Assembly (NCBI RefSeq): GCF_050717545.1
Contig: NZ_JBOITN010000033.1
Coordinates: 80,641-144,640 of the forward strand
Length of the DNA stretch: 64,000 bases
Origin: Clostridium_AD sp050717545
Lineage (GTDB): Bacteria; Bacillota; Clostridia; Clostridiales; Clostridiaceae
Direction: 5' to 3'
Part shown: positions 27,510 to 35,131 of the stretch, one piece after another
How positions within the stretch are numbered: the stretch's first letter is position 1
Layout of the letters: every line of letters begins with the position of its first letter
Made by a program: the position numbers and the translations under genes
Notes under the pieces: model-generated
What the model saw: only the letters and a program-made list of their open reading frames with translations
What the model was told of the DNA's origin: nothing
The model's database searches: none

Positions 27510-28013
27510 ATGAGTTTATATAAAGAATGGACAGATATGGTGGTTGATTATGTTAAACGTAGAGGAGAAGAAGCGTTTTGGCAAGATTATGGTGAAGTTG
27601 AAAAACGTATTTATACTAAGTTATTGTCAAACCATAAAGATGAAGTTAAAGGAAGCATAGATACGCTTGCAAAACACTTTGATGTATCCAACATATATTT
27701 CATGGGATTTGCTGATGGAATAAATGATAGTCTTGTAGAAACGTTGCAATTAGAAGAAACTGAAAGCGACACTCAAGTAGAGTTAAAAATAGACTTTGAA
27801 AAACTTTATTTCAATATGTTAGATGCAAAAGCGGATTATTTATATGAACTTCCACAATGGGAAGGGATTTTCTCGAAAGAAAAAAGAAAAGAAATTCAAA
27901 GAGCTTATAAAGATTCCAAAACAGTAGTTAATAATGATAAGGTTGGAAGAAATGATGAATGTCCTTGTGGAAGTGGGAAAAAATATAAGAAGTGTTGTGG
28001 AAAATTAGCTTAG
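27510..28013 (+). CDS. SEC-C motif protein
   Basis: A 167-residue soluble, mostly helical protein ending in a SEC-C zinc motif (GRNDECPCGSGKKYKKCC, about 146-163). The motif is nearly the same as that of the aminopeptidase at 8.3 kb. SEC-C tags bind zinc and mediate docking to ribosomes or SecB-like partners. The N-terminal 140 residues match no domain that I recognise. AAAGGAG lies eight bases before the ATG. A hairpin terminator follows. Confidence 0.82.
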   Translation: MSLYKEWTDMVVDYVKRRGEEAFWQDYGEVEKRIYTKLLSNHKDEVKGSIDTLAKHFDVSNIYFMGFADGINDSLVETLQLEETESDTQVELKIDFEKLYFNMLDAKADYLYELPQWEGIFSKEKRKEIQRAYKDSKTVVNNDKVGRNDECPCGSGKKYKKCCGKLA

Positions 28014-28054
28014 AATAATCATGTAAAAAAATAAGTAAACGAATAAATTATAGT

Positions 28055-28098
28055 AATAAACTTTGCTTTTAGAGTGAGGTTTATTTCTTTTTGTTTTT
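28055..28098 (+). terminator. Terminator after the SEC-C gene
   Basis: AATAAACTTTGCTT (28055-28068) pairs with GAGTGAGGTTTATT (28072-28085), including several G-U pairs, around a three-base loop; a T-rich tract follows. Confidence 0.7.
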
Positions 28099-28195
28099 TT
28101 GTTAAAGATTTAAGAGGTGATAACAAAAACATTATATACGAATCGGGTAAGTTTAATAAAAATTTGGCATTCTCTTAAATATATATATAATATAT

Positions 28196-28245
28196 TGACC
28201 GATATGGCTAATGGTTATAATATATTATTAATAGATATTATAACC
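28196..28245 (+). promoter_or_regulatory. Promoter region with an 11-bp inverted repeat
   Basis: A TATAAT box at 28216-28221 sits inside the left arm GGTTATAATAT (28213-28223), which repeats inverted as ATATTATAACC (28235-28245) with an 11-base spacer. TTGACC lies upstream with a short spacing of about 15. The dyad covers the -10 and start region of the ABC operon, a good place for a repressor. Confidence 0.6.
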
Positions 28246-28259
28246 AGGGGGTTTTAAGA

Positions 28260-29144
28260 ATGAATGTTATTGAAATTAAAAATTTGACTAAAAGTTATGG
28301 CAAAGCAAGAGGGATTACAGATGTGAGTTTTAACGTAGAAGAGGGAGAAATCTTTGGGTTTATTGGACCTAATGGTGCAGGAAAATCAACAACGATAAGA
28401 ACATTGTTATCCCTTATTTATCCGACGTCTGGTAGTGCTAAAATTTTCGGAAAGGACTGCATAGAATTTGGTCCTGAGATAAGGAGGGAAATAGGATATC
28501 TACCATCAGAAATTTTTTATTATGATAATATGAAGGTTATCGATTTACTAAAGTATTCGGCCAGTTTTTACAAAAAAGATTGCAGCGCGCGGATTATAGA
28601 ACTAGCAGAGGTAATGGATCTTGATCTTAATAAGAAAATTGATGACTTGTCTTTTGGTAACAAAAAGAAAGTAGGCATTGTTCAAGGACTTTTGCATTCA
28701 CCTAAACTTATTATACTTGATGAACCTACAAGTGGACTTGATCCACTTATGCAACAAAAGTTCTTTGAACTCCTTGAGGAGGAGAACAAAAATGGTGCTA
28801 CGATTTTACTATCTTCTCATATTTTATCAGAGGTTCAAAGGCTATGTAGTCGCGTTGCAATTATTAAAGAGGGCAAAATCATAAAGCTTGATAAAATTAG
28901 TACATTACAAGAAAGTAATCATAAAAAATTAAAAGTCGAAATAAAATCAAAAATAGATAATAATTACTTTAAGATAAGTGGGGTAAGCAACTTAGAAATA
29001 AAAGGTGAAATAATAAGCTTTTTATTCAGTGGTAACATTAATTTTATTATGAAAAAGATTTCGGAAATAGAGATAGATAATCTTTGGATTGAAGAGCCAG
29101 ATCTTGAAGAAATATTTATGCATTATTACGAAAAGGAGGACTAA
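28260..29144 (+). CDS. ABC transporter ATP-binding protein
   Basis: Nucleotide-binding subunit (294 residues) of an ABC-2 exporter. Walker A GPNGAGKST, signature LSFGNKKKVGIVQGL (LSFGN in place of LSGGQ), Walker B LIILDEPTSGLD and switch SSH are visible. A C-terminal extension of about 80 residues is usual for this exporter class. AGGGGG lies just upstream of the ATG. Two permease genes follow on the same strand, the first only 5 bases on, making an operon. The class includes bacitracin and other antibiotic exporters; the substrate is not known. Confidence 0.93.
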   Translation: MNVIEIKNLTKSYGKARGITDVSFNVEEGEIFGFIGPNGAGKSTTIRTLLSLIYPTSGSAKIFGKDCIEFGPEIRREIGYLPSEIFYYDNMKVIDLLKYSASFYKKDCSARIIELAEVMDLDLNKKIDDLSFGNKKKVGIVQGLLHSPKLIILDEPTSGLDPLMQQKFFELLEEENKNGATILLSSHILSEVQRLCSRVAIIKEGKIIKLDKISTLQESNHKKLKVEIKSKIDNNYFKISGVSNLEIKGEIISFLFSGNINFIMKKISEIEIDNLWIEEPDLEEIFMHYYEKED

Positions 29145-29149
29145 AAGCT

Positions 29150-29947
29150 ATGAATATGTTTATTCATGAACTTAAGGCTTATAGAAAATCTACAATTATA
29201 TGGAATTGTTCTTTAATAGCACTTGTTGCTCTTTTCTTGTCACTGTATCCCACTTTTTCAAAGGAAGCTGAGGCGTTTAAAGAAATAATGAAAGGATTTC
29301 CGGAGCCAGTAAGAAAAGCAATGGGACTTTCTGTAGAGAGTATGTCTTCTATTTTAGGGTTTTACTCTTATATGTTTTTATATACAACACTTTGCGGTGC
29401 TATTCAAGCTATGAATTTAGGAACTTCTATTGTGTCAAAGGAAGTTCGTGGTAAAACAGCAGATTTCCTTTTAACAAGGCCTGTTACTAGGAGTAAAGTT
29501 ATTACATCAAAGCTTTTAGCAGCGTTAACCTGCCTTATTATTACTAATGTAATCTACTTAGCGGTTTCTAGCATTATGGTATCATCTGTAGCGACAGAAA
29601 GTTATAGTTATAAAATACTTTTTATGATTTCTATTACACTGTTTTTTGTGCAGCTCATGTTTCTTGCTTTAGGAATTTTAGTTTCTATTTTAATTCCTAA
29701 AATTAAATCGGTGCTACCTATTTCTCTTGGAACCGTATTTTCATTTTTTATTATAGGTATGTTTGTAGCTACGTCAGAAGATGATGCAGCGCGGTATATT
29801 ACTCCTTTTAAATATTTTGATACAACTTATATCCAAAGTAATTCTAGTTATGAAGGTTCATTTGTTATAGTAGCTCTAGGATTTATTGCTTTCGCAATTC
29901 TTGCCAGTTACTATTTGTACTCTAAAAAAGATGTTCATGCTGCTTAA
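29150..29947 (+). CDS. ABC-2 transporter permease, first copy
   Basis: A 265-residue membrane protein with about six transmembrane segments and the cytoplasmic motif SIVSKEVRGKTADFLLTRPVTRSKVITSKLLAAL characteristic of ABC-2 permeases. AAAAGGAGG sits upstream of the ATG and overlaps the end of the ATPase gene. It is a clear paralogue of the next gene (SKEEQDKTAEFLFSKPISRNKIVTSKLFAAL there), so the two probably form a heterodimeric channel. Confidence 0.9.
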   Translation: MNMFIHELKAYRKSTIIWNCSLIALVALFLSLYPTFSKEAEAFKEIMKGFPEPVRKAMGLSVESMSSILGFYSYMFLYTTLCGAIQAMNLGTSIVSKEVRGKTADFLLTRPVTRSKVITSKLLAALTCLIITNVIYLAVSSIMVSSVATESYSYKILFMISITLFFVQLMFLALGILVSILIPKIKSVLPISLGTVFSFFIIGMFVATSEDDAARYITPFKYFDTTYIQSNSSYEGSFVIVALGFIAFAILASYYLYSKKDVHAA

Positions 29948-30022
29948 CACTTTTGAATGTTGAACTATTAAGCAAGTTATAACTATTAATGAATGATAAC
30001 GAATATTAAGGGAGGTTAGTAT

Positions 30023-30820
30023 ATGAATATATTTATTGTAGAGATGAAGGCTCACAGAAAAGGGCTTATTATATGGGTACTGGGTATAATATTTATGGTT
30101 GTGGCAGGTATGGCAAAGTATGTTGTATTAGCATCATCAGGTCAGTCTATGAATGAATTATTATCACAAATGCCAAAATCTATGAAAACAATTTTTGGTG
30201 TAGCTGGCTTCGACGTTTCAAAGGCAAGTGGTTATTATGGAATGTTCTTTTTATATTTAGTCATTATGGCAACTATTCATGCTGTTATGCTTGGAGCTGG
30301 TATAATTTCAAAGGAAGAACAGGATAAAACAGCAGAGTTTCTATTTTCAAAGCCAATATCAAGAAATAAAATTGTAACATCAAAACTATTTGCGGCTCTT
30401 GTTAATATTATAATATTTAACATTACAACTTTGGTTTCTTCAATAGTTGTAGTGGCGAAATATAGTAAAGGGGAATCAGTAACTGGCGACATAATAATCT
30501 TAATGGGTGGAATGTTTGTTTTGCAGCTTATATTTATGTTTATTGGAACAGCAATAGCTGCAGTAAGCAAAAATCCCAAAACAGCAACATCAGTGTCTAC
30601 AGCAGTTCTTTTAATTACGTATATATTATCAATGGCTATAGATTTAAATGGCAAGATTGATAATCTTAAATACTTTACACCATTTAAATATTTTGACGCT
30701 AAAAACTTGATGTATGGTGGTGGATTTCAAAGGAGTTTTGTAATACTATCAATTATAATTATTTCTGCATTGGTGTGGATAACTTATACTTTTTATGAAA
30801 AAAGAGATATGAATATATAG
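30023..30820 (+). CDS. ABC-2 transporter permease, second copy
   Basis: A 265-residue paralogue of the preceding permease, with the same length, the same membrane layout and a shared TPFKYFD motif near the end. GGGAGG lies 8 bases before the ATG; the 75-base gap from the first permease is too small for a clear separate promoter. With the ATPase it makes an A-B-C exporter. A terminator hairpin follows. Confidence 0.9.
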   Translation: MNIFIVEMKAHRKGLIIWVLGIIFMVVAGMAKYVVLASSGQSMNELLSQMPKSMKTIFGVAGFDVSKASGYYGMFFLYLVIMATIHAVMLGAGIISKEEQDKTAEFLFSKPISRNKIVTSKLFAALVNIIIFNITTLVSSIVVVAKYSKGESVTGDIIILMGGMFVLQLIFMFIGTAIAAVSKNPKTATSVSTAVLLITYILSMAIDLNGKIDNLKYFTPFKYFDAKNLMYGGGFQRSFVILSIIIISALVWITYTFYEKRDMNI

Positions 30821-30841
30821 TAATAATATAAAAATTTTAGT

Positions 30842-30880
30842 TATAACAGGGGGCATTGCTCCATGTTATTTATTTTTATG
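30842..30880 (+). terminator. Terminator of the ABC exporter operon
   Basis: ATAACAGGGGGCA pairs with TGCTCCATGTTAT around a very small loop, with one mismatch and one G-U pair; TTTATTTTT follows. Confidence 0.75.
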
Positions 30881-30983
30881 TACATAAATTTGAAATGTGG
30901 GATTCAATAGTATAAAATATTTATGACAACATTAATATTACAGTAGCACAGATGGTGTATATATATGATGAAGGAGATTTAAA

Positions 30984-31463
30984 ATGAATATAACTATAAT
31001 TTGTGTAGGGAAAATAAAAGAAAAATATTTAAAAAGTGCAATTGAAGAATATACGAAACGCTTATCTAGGTACTGTAAGCTGAGCATTGTTGAACTTCCG
31101 GATGAAAAAACTCCAGATAATGCATCTGAAAAAGACGAGATCTTAATAAAAAATAAAGAAGGGGAGTCAATACTTAAAAGTATAAAGGATAATATGTTTG
31201 TAATTGCGTTAGAACTTAGGGGAGAGATGATATCTTCAATTGAACTTTCAAATTACATAAGGAATTTAGGGATAAAAGGTGATAGCAACATAGCTTTTGT
31301 TATAGGCGGATCACTGGGATTATCTAAGGATGTTTTAAAAAGGGCTAATTACGAATTATGTTTTTCAAAAATGACATTTCCACATCAGTTATTTAGAGTG
31401 ATGCTTCTGGAGCAGGTTTATAGGGGATTTAGAATTATAAGTGGGGAACCGTACCATAAGTGA
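30984..31463 (+). CDS. rlmH: 23S rRNA (pseudouridine-1915-N3)-methyltransferase
   Basis: A SPOUT-class methyltransferase that uses SAM to methylate pseudouridine 1915 in helix 69 of 23S rRNA. At 159 residues it has the full family length. Signatures: ITIICVGKIKEKYL at the start, FVIGGSLGLSKDVL (SAM knot, about 105-118), and FPHQLFRVMLLEQVYRGFRI with the final GEPYHK. GAAGGAG precedes the ATG. It usually lies near walJ in Firmicutes, which fits here. Confidence 0.97.
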   Translation: MNITIICVGKIKEKYLKSAIEEYTKRLSRYCKLSIVELPDEKTPDNASEKDEILIKNKEGESILKSIKDNMFVIALELRGEMISSIELSNYIRNLGIKGDSNIAFVIGGSLGLSKDVLKRANYELCFSKMTFPHQLFRVMLLEQVYRGFRIISGEPYHK

Positions 31464-31543
31464 TGGGAAATATAATTGTGGTAGATTTAATTTTAGCAAA
31501 TACTAAGTTGCATTACAAAAACGTAAATATTTTATAAAATTCA

Positions 31544-31572
31544 TTGACAATTTTCAAAATTTAACATAGAAT
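31544..31572 (+). promoter_or_regulatory. Promoter of the T-box/trpB transcript
   Basis: TTGACA (31544-31549), 17-base spacer, TAGAAT (31567-31572). A consensus -35 and a close -10 element located just before the T-box leader. Confidence 0.85.
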
Positions 31573-31589
31573 AATATAAATTAGATAAA

Positions 31590-31853
31590 TCGATGAGTAA
31601 GAAGAGTAAATATGTTTGATAATAACAGCGAGTTAGGAATAGTGTGAGCCTGATATTTTAGAACATTTTGAATGGACTTACGAGAGGGAACCGAAATAAT
31701 AGTAGGGGACACGGCTTCCACCGTTATATGGATATGATATAGGAGTTGTTTCTGTATCGGAAAGATGCTTTTGTTTTTTTGTAAAAGTAATTTGAGGTGG
31801 TACCGCGAAAATATTTGCCCTCTATGTGTTTATAGCACGTAGAGGGCTTTTTT
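31590..31853 (+). ncRNA. Tryptophan T-box riboswitch
   Basis: This untranslated leader binds uncharged tRNA and so allows transcription of trpB when tryptophan is short. Stem I carries the conserved AGCGAGTTAGGAATAGTG region (31627-31644), and the specifier loop reads GAA-TGG-AC with TGG at 31673-31675, the Trp codon. The T-box sequence AGGTGGTACCGCG is at 31795-31807. The terminator arms GCCCTCTATGTG (from 31817) and CACGTAGAGGGC are followed by T6; its alternative is the antiterminator formed with the T-box. All elements are in the usual order. Confidence 0.95.
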
Positions 31854-31854
31854 G

Positions 31855-31890
31855 ATTTAACGACATTTCAGCTCCGCAGGAGATGATTTA
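31855..31890 (+). repeat. 36-bp dispersed repeat, copy 2
   Basis: Matches 6608-6643 with one mismatch. It begins immediately after the T run of the T-box terminator and ends about 30 bases before trpB, so it would form part of the trpB mRNA. The centre CTCCGCAGGAG can form a small hairpin. Confidence 0.85.
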
Positions 31891-31921
31891 ATTATGAGTG
31901 AAAATAAAAGGAGGAGTTATC

Positions 31922-33097
31922 ATGGAGAATAATAAGGGATATTTCGGGCAATTTGGAGGAGCATTTGTTCCAGAACAATTGCAAAAGGTTTTAAATGCTG
32001 TTGAAGAAGAATTTTATAACTGTATAGTGGATGAGGAATTTTTGAAGGAACTCGCCTATTATCAAAAGCAATATATAGGAAGAGAAAACCCACTTTATTA
32101 TGCCGAAAGGTTAAGTGAGAAAAGTGGTGGAGCAAAAATATATCTTAAAAGAGAAGATCTAAATCATACTGGTGCTCATAAAATAAATAATGCTATAGGT
32201 CAAGCATTACTCGCAAAGAAAATGGGTAAAAAGAGAATAATAGCAGAGACAGGAGCTGGCCAGCATGGGGTTGCAACAGCCACAGTATGTGCGTTGTTTG
32301 GAATGGATTGTACCATATATATGGGAGAAGTTGATACCAAAAGACAAGCTCTGAATGTTTTTAGAATGGAGCTTTTAGGAGCAAAGGTTGTAACAGTAAC
32401 AACAGGAACTGCAACCTTAAAAGATGCTGTTGATGAAGCCTTAAATGACTTTGTGAAAAATGCAAATGACACTTACTACCTTTTAGGTTCAGCGGTAGGT
32501 CCTCATCCATATCCGGTTATGGTTAGAGAGTTTCAAAGTATCATAGGAATTGAAGCAAGAAGACAGATATTAGAAGCTGAAGGTAGACTTCCAGACTATT
32601 TAGTTGCATGCGTAGGTGGTGGAAGCAATGCCATTGGATTATTCCATCCATTCTTTAACGATAAAGATGTAAAAATGGTTGGCGTTGAACCAGCAGGTAA
32701 GGGTCTTGATACTTTGGAACATGCGGCTTCACTTACAAAAGGTACAGTAGGAATTATTCATGGATTTAAATGTTATAACATTCAAGATGAAAAGGGAGAG
32801 GCACTTCCAGTTTATTCAGTAGCAGCAGGTCTTGACTATCCTGGTGTAGGGCCTGAGCACTGTCAGTACAAAGATACAGGGCGAGCTGAATATGTATCTG
32901 TAACAGATAAGGAGGCAATTGCAGCATTATTAGAGCTTTCAAGAGTTGAAGGAATCATTCCTGCCATTGAAAGTGCACATGCAATTGCATATGGTATAAA
33001 GCTAGCAGCATTACTTCCCAAAGATAAAATTATAATAATAAATTTATCAGGAAGAGGAGACAAGGATGTTGAGCAGGTAAAAGAAATGCTTGAGTAA
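31922..33097 (+). CDS. trpB: Tryptophan synthase beta subunit, without trpA alongside
   Basis: PLP enzyme that joins indole and serine into tryptophan. The 391 residues match the TrpB1 class: the PLP Lys in HTGAHKINN (about residues 80-88), the ETGAGQHG motif, the glycine loop GGGSNAIG and the C-terminal LSGRGDKD. AAGGAGGAG precedes the ATG at 31922, eight codons inside the longest frame. It is controlled by a Trp-specific T-box. No trpA or other trp gene is next to it: the next gene is a LacI regulator. It may use indole taken from outside, or work with a trpA elsewhere. Confidence 0.96.
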   Translation: MENNKGYFGQFGGAFVPEQLQKVLNAVEEEFYNCIVDEEFLKELAYYQKQYIGRENPLYYAERLSEKSGGAKIYLKREDLNHTGAHKINNAIGQALLAKKMGKKRIIAETGAGQHGVATATVCALFGMDCTIYMGEVDTKRQALNVFRMELLGAKVVTVTTGTATLKDAVDEALNDFVKNANDTYYLLGSAVGPHPYPVMVREFQSIIGIEARRQILEAEGRLPDYLVACVGGGSNAIGLFHPFFNDKDVKMVGVEPAGKGLDTLEHAASLTKGTVGIIHGFKCYNIQDEKGEALPVYSVAAGLDYPGVGPEHCQYKDTGRAEYVSVTDKEAIAALLELSRVEGIIPAIESAHAIAYGIKLAALLPKDKIIIINLSGRGDKDVEQVKEMLE

Positions 33098-33123
33098 AGT
33101 AAATAACTTATTGAAAAAAATAG

Positions 33124-33171
33124 AATACTTAAGAAGCTCTTGGATATTACGCTCAGAGCTTCTTAAGTATT
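33124..33171. terminator. 17-bp hairpin after trpB
   Basis: AATACTTAAGAAGCTCT pairs perfectly with AGAGCTTCTTAAGTATT around a 14-base loop. It lacks a T run on the plus side (CGCAATAAT follows) but has one on the minus side, so it may act mainly as a 3'-end stabiliser of the trpB mRNA. Confidence 0.6.
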
Positions 33172-33308
33172 CGCAATAATTATGAGTTATAAAAAGTACT
33201 ACTTAATAGGTATATATATGTCAAAGTCTCCGTTGTTTCCATGCCTTCTGGTATATCTAAAAAGTTAAATTTACGATTAACAGATACCTAATCTTATAGT
33301 TATGCCTA

Positions 33309-33337
33309 TTGAAATTTACACATTCTTGCAGTATACT
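33309..33337 (+). promoter_or_regulatory. Promoter of the deo operon
   Basis: TTGAAA (33309-33314), 17-base spacer, TATACT (33332-33337). A near-consensus sigma-A promoter placed about 65 bases before the regulator gene. Confidence 0.75.
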
Positions 33338-33341
33338 AAGT

Positions 33342-33357
33342 ATGAAAGCGGTAACAT
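33342..33357 (+). promoter_or_regulatory. cre-like operator (CcpA or the local LacI-type regulator)
   Basis: ATGAAAGCGGTAACAT fits the catabolite-response consensus WTGNAANCGNWNNCW at every fixed position and lies five bases after the -10 box, at the transcription start. Binding there would block transcription. LacI-family proteins share such sites with a central CG, so it may instead be the operator of the regulator encoded just downstream. Confidence 0.7.
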
Positions 33358-33402
33358 ATATTCAAAAACCAAGGGTACATGATATTTATCAGGAGGGCTA
33401 CA

Positions 33403-34431
33403 ATGAGCGTGACAATAAATGATATTGCTAAAGCTGCCAAAGTATCTCATGCTACTATATCAAGAGTTTTAAATAATTCGGGGTATGTAAAAGATGAAAC
33501 AAGAAAAAGAGTTCAAAAGATAATAAAAGATTTAAATTATACACCTAGTGCTATAGCTAGAAGCCTATCTAGAAGTAAAACAAATACTATTGGAGTTATA
33601 ATACCTGATATAAACAATCCGTTTTTTGGAGAGATTATTAAAGGAATTACGCAAATTGCAGATAAGCATAACTTAAATATAATTCTTTGCGATACTGATG
33701 ATGATAAAGATAAAGAGTTAAGAGCTATTAATGTTCTAAAGCAGCAAAGGATTCAAGGACTTCTTATAACTACGACTATTTATAAGGAACCCGGTAATAA
33801 AGAAAACTTAAATGCCCTTAAAAACTTAGGAATTCCAATAATTTTAATTGATGGTCATGTTGAATATCTCGATTTTAGTGGAGTTTTTATAGATCATAAA
33901 AGGGGTGCCTATGATGCAACAACTACGTTAATAAAAGCTGGACACACAAAAATTGCTATAATTACAGGGGATATGAATTCTAGACCTGCAAAAGAGCGAT
34001 TAATTGGATATGAGAAGGCATTAATCACAAGTAATATTCCGGTGTTAAATGAGTATATATTTTATGGCAATTACAAATATGAAAAAGCTTATGAAATTAC
34101 AAAACAAATATTAAAAATGGATAATAGACCTACCGCTATTTTTGTAACTAGCAATACCATGATTTTAGGATGTATAAAAGCTTTCTATGAAAAAAAGTTA
34201 AATGTACCGCGGGATATGGCCATAATTGGCTTTGATAAGATTGATATGTTAAACATAATAGGGATGAATATTAGTTTTATTAATGGACCATCTATGGAAC
34301 TAGGCAGAATTGGCATGAAGATGTTACTTGAGGATTTAAATAAGGAGTTAGATCATCAAGTTAAAAGAATAACCATCTTGCCTGAAATTATGTTGAAAGG
34401 ATCAGAAAAATATATGGAAAATAAATTATAA
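33403..34431 (+). CDS. LacI-family transcriptional regulator
   Basis: A 342-residue repressor with an N-terminal LacI helix-turn-helix (VTINDIAKAAKVSHATISRVLNNSGYV, about 3-29; hinge YTPSAIARSLS) and a C-terminal periplasmic-binding-protein-like sensor domain (TIGVIIPDINNPFFGEIIKG). The ATG at 33403 follows AGGAGGG; the frame opens eight codons earlier. deoC starts 21 bases after it and pdp after that, so it probably senses a deoxynucleoside, ribose or deoxyribose phosphate and controls its own operon through the operator near 33350. Confidence 0.92.
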   Translation: MSVTINDIAKAAKVSHATISRVLNNSGYVKDETRKRVQKIIKDLNYTPSAIARSLSRSKTNTIGVIIPDINNPFFGEIIKGITQIADKHNLNIILCDTDDDKDKELRAINVLKQQRIQGLLITTTIYKEPGNKENLNALKNLGIPIILIDGHVEYLDFSGVFIDHKRGAYDATTTLIKAGHTKIAIITGDMNSRPAKERLIGYEKALITSNIPVLNEYIFYGNYKYEKAYEITKQILKMDNRPTAIFVTSNTMILGCIKAFYEKKLNVPRDMAIIGFDKIDMLNIIGMNISFINGPSMELGRIGMKMLLEDLNKELDHQVKRITILPEIMLKGSEKYMENKL

Positions 34432-34452
34432 AACATAAAGGAGAAGATTAAT

Positions 34453-35106
34453 ATGAAACTAGAGCAATACATAGACCATACACTATTAAAGCAACAAGCA
34501 ACAGAGGAAGACATTATAAAAGTTTGCACAGAGGCTAAAGAGTACGGATTTGCTAGCGTTTGCGCTAATGCATATTTCGCATCACTTGTAAGCAAACAGT
34601 TAAAAGGAACTAACGTAAAAACTTGCATAGTTGTTGGATTTCCACTTGGAGCAACTACTAAAGAAGTAAAAGCATTTGAAGCAAAACAAGCTATCGAAAA
34701 TGGTGCACAGGAAATAGATATGGTAATTAATGTTGGCGCTGTAAAATCAAATAGATATGATGTAGTAAAAGATGAAATAAAAGAAGTAGTAAGCACTTGT
34801 GCCGGGCACGCATTAGTAAAAGTAATAATTGAAACATGTCTTTTAACTGATGAGGAAAAAATACAAGTATGCCAAATTGCTAAAGAAGCTGGAGCAAACT
34901 TTGTAAAAACTTCAACAGGGTTTTCAACAGGTGGAGCAACGGTTCATGATGTTAAACTAATGCGCGAAACCGTAGGAACTGAAATGGGAGTTAAGGCATC
35001 GGGCGCAGTAAGAACCACACAGGATGCAAAAGCAGTTATTGAAGCGGGCGCTACTAGAATAGGTGCAAGTAGCTCAATTGTAATTGTTAAGGGGACTAAG
35101 GTATAA
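34453..35106 (+). CDS. deoC: Deoxyribose-phosphate aldolase
   Basis: Cleaves 2-deoxyribose-5-phosphate to acetaldehyde and glyceraldehyde-3-phosphate in nucleoside breakdown. The 217 residues show the class I aldolase pattern: IDHTLLKQQAT at the start, the region VKVIIETCLL, the Schiff-base Lys in NFVKTSTGFSTGGAT, and VKASGAVRT. AAGGAGAAG precedes the ATG. It sits between the regulator and pdp, the order seen in many Firmicute deo operons. Confidence 0.97.
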   Translation: MKLEQYIDHTLLKQQATEEDIIKVCTEAKEYGFASVCANAYFASLVSKQLKGTNVKTCIVVGFPLGATTKEVKAFEAKQAIENGAQEIDMVINVGAVKSNRYDVVKDEIKEVVSTCAGHALVKVIIETCLLTDEEKIQVCQIAKEAGANFVKTSTGFSTGGATVHDVKLMRETVGTEMGVKASGAVRTTQDAKAVIEAGATRIGASSSIVIVKGTKV

Positions 35107-35131
35107 ATTATAAACATTGGGGGCGCTATGC

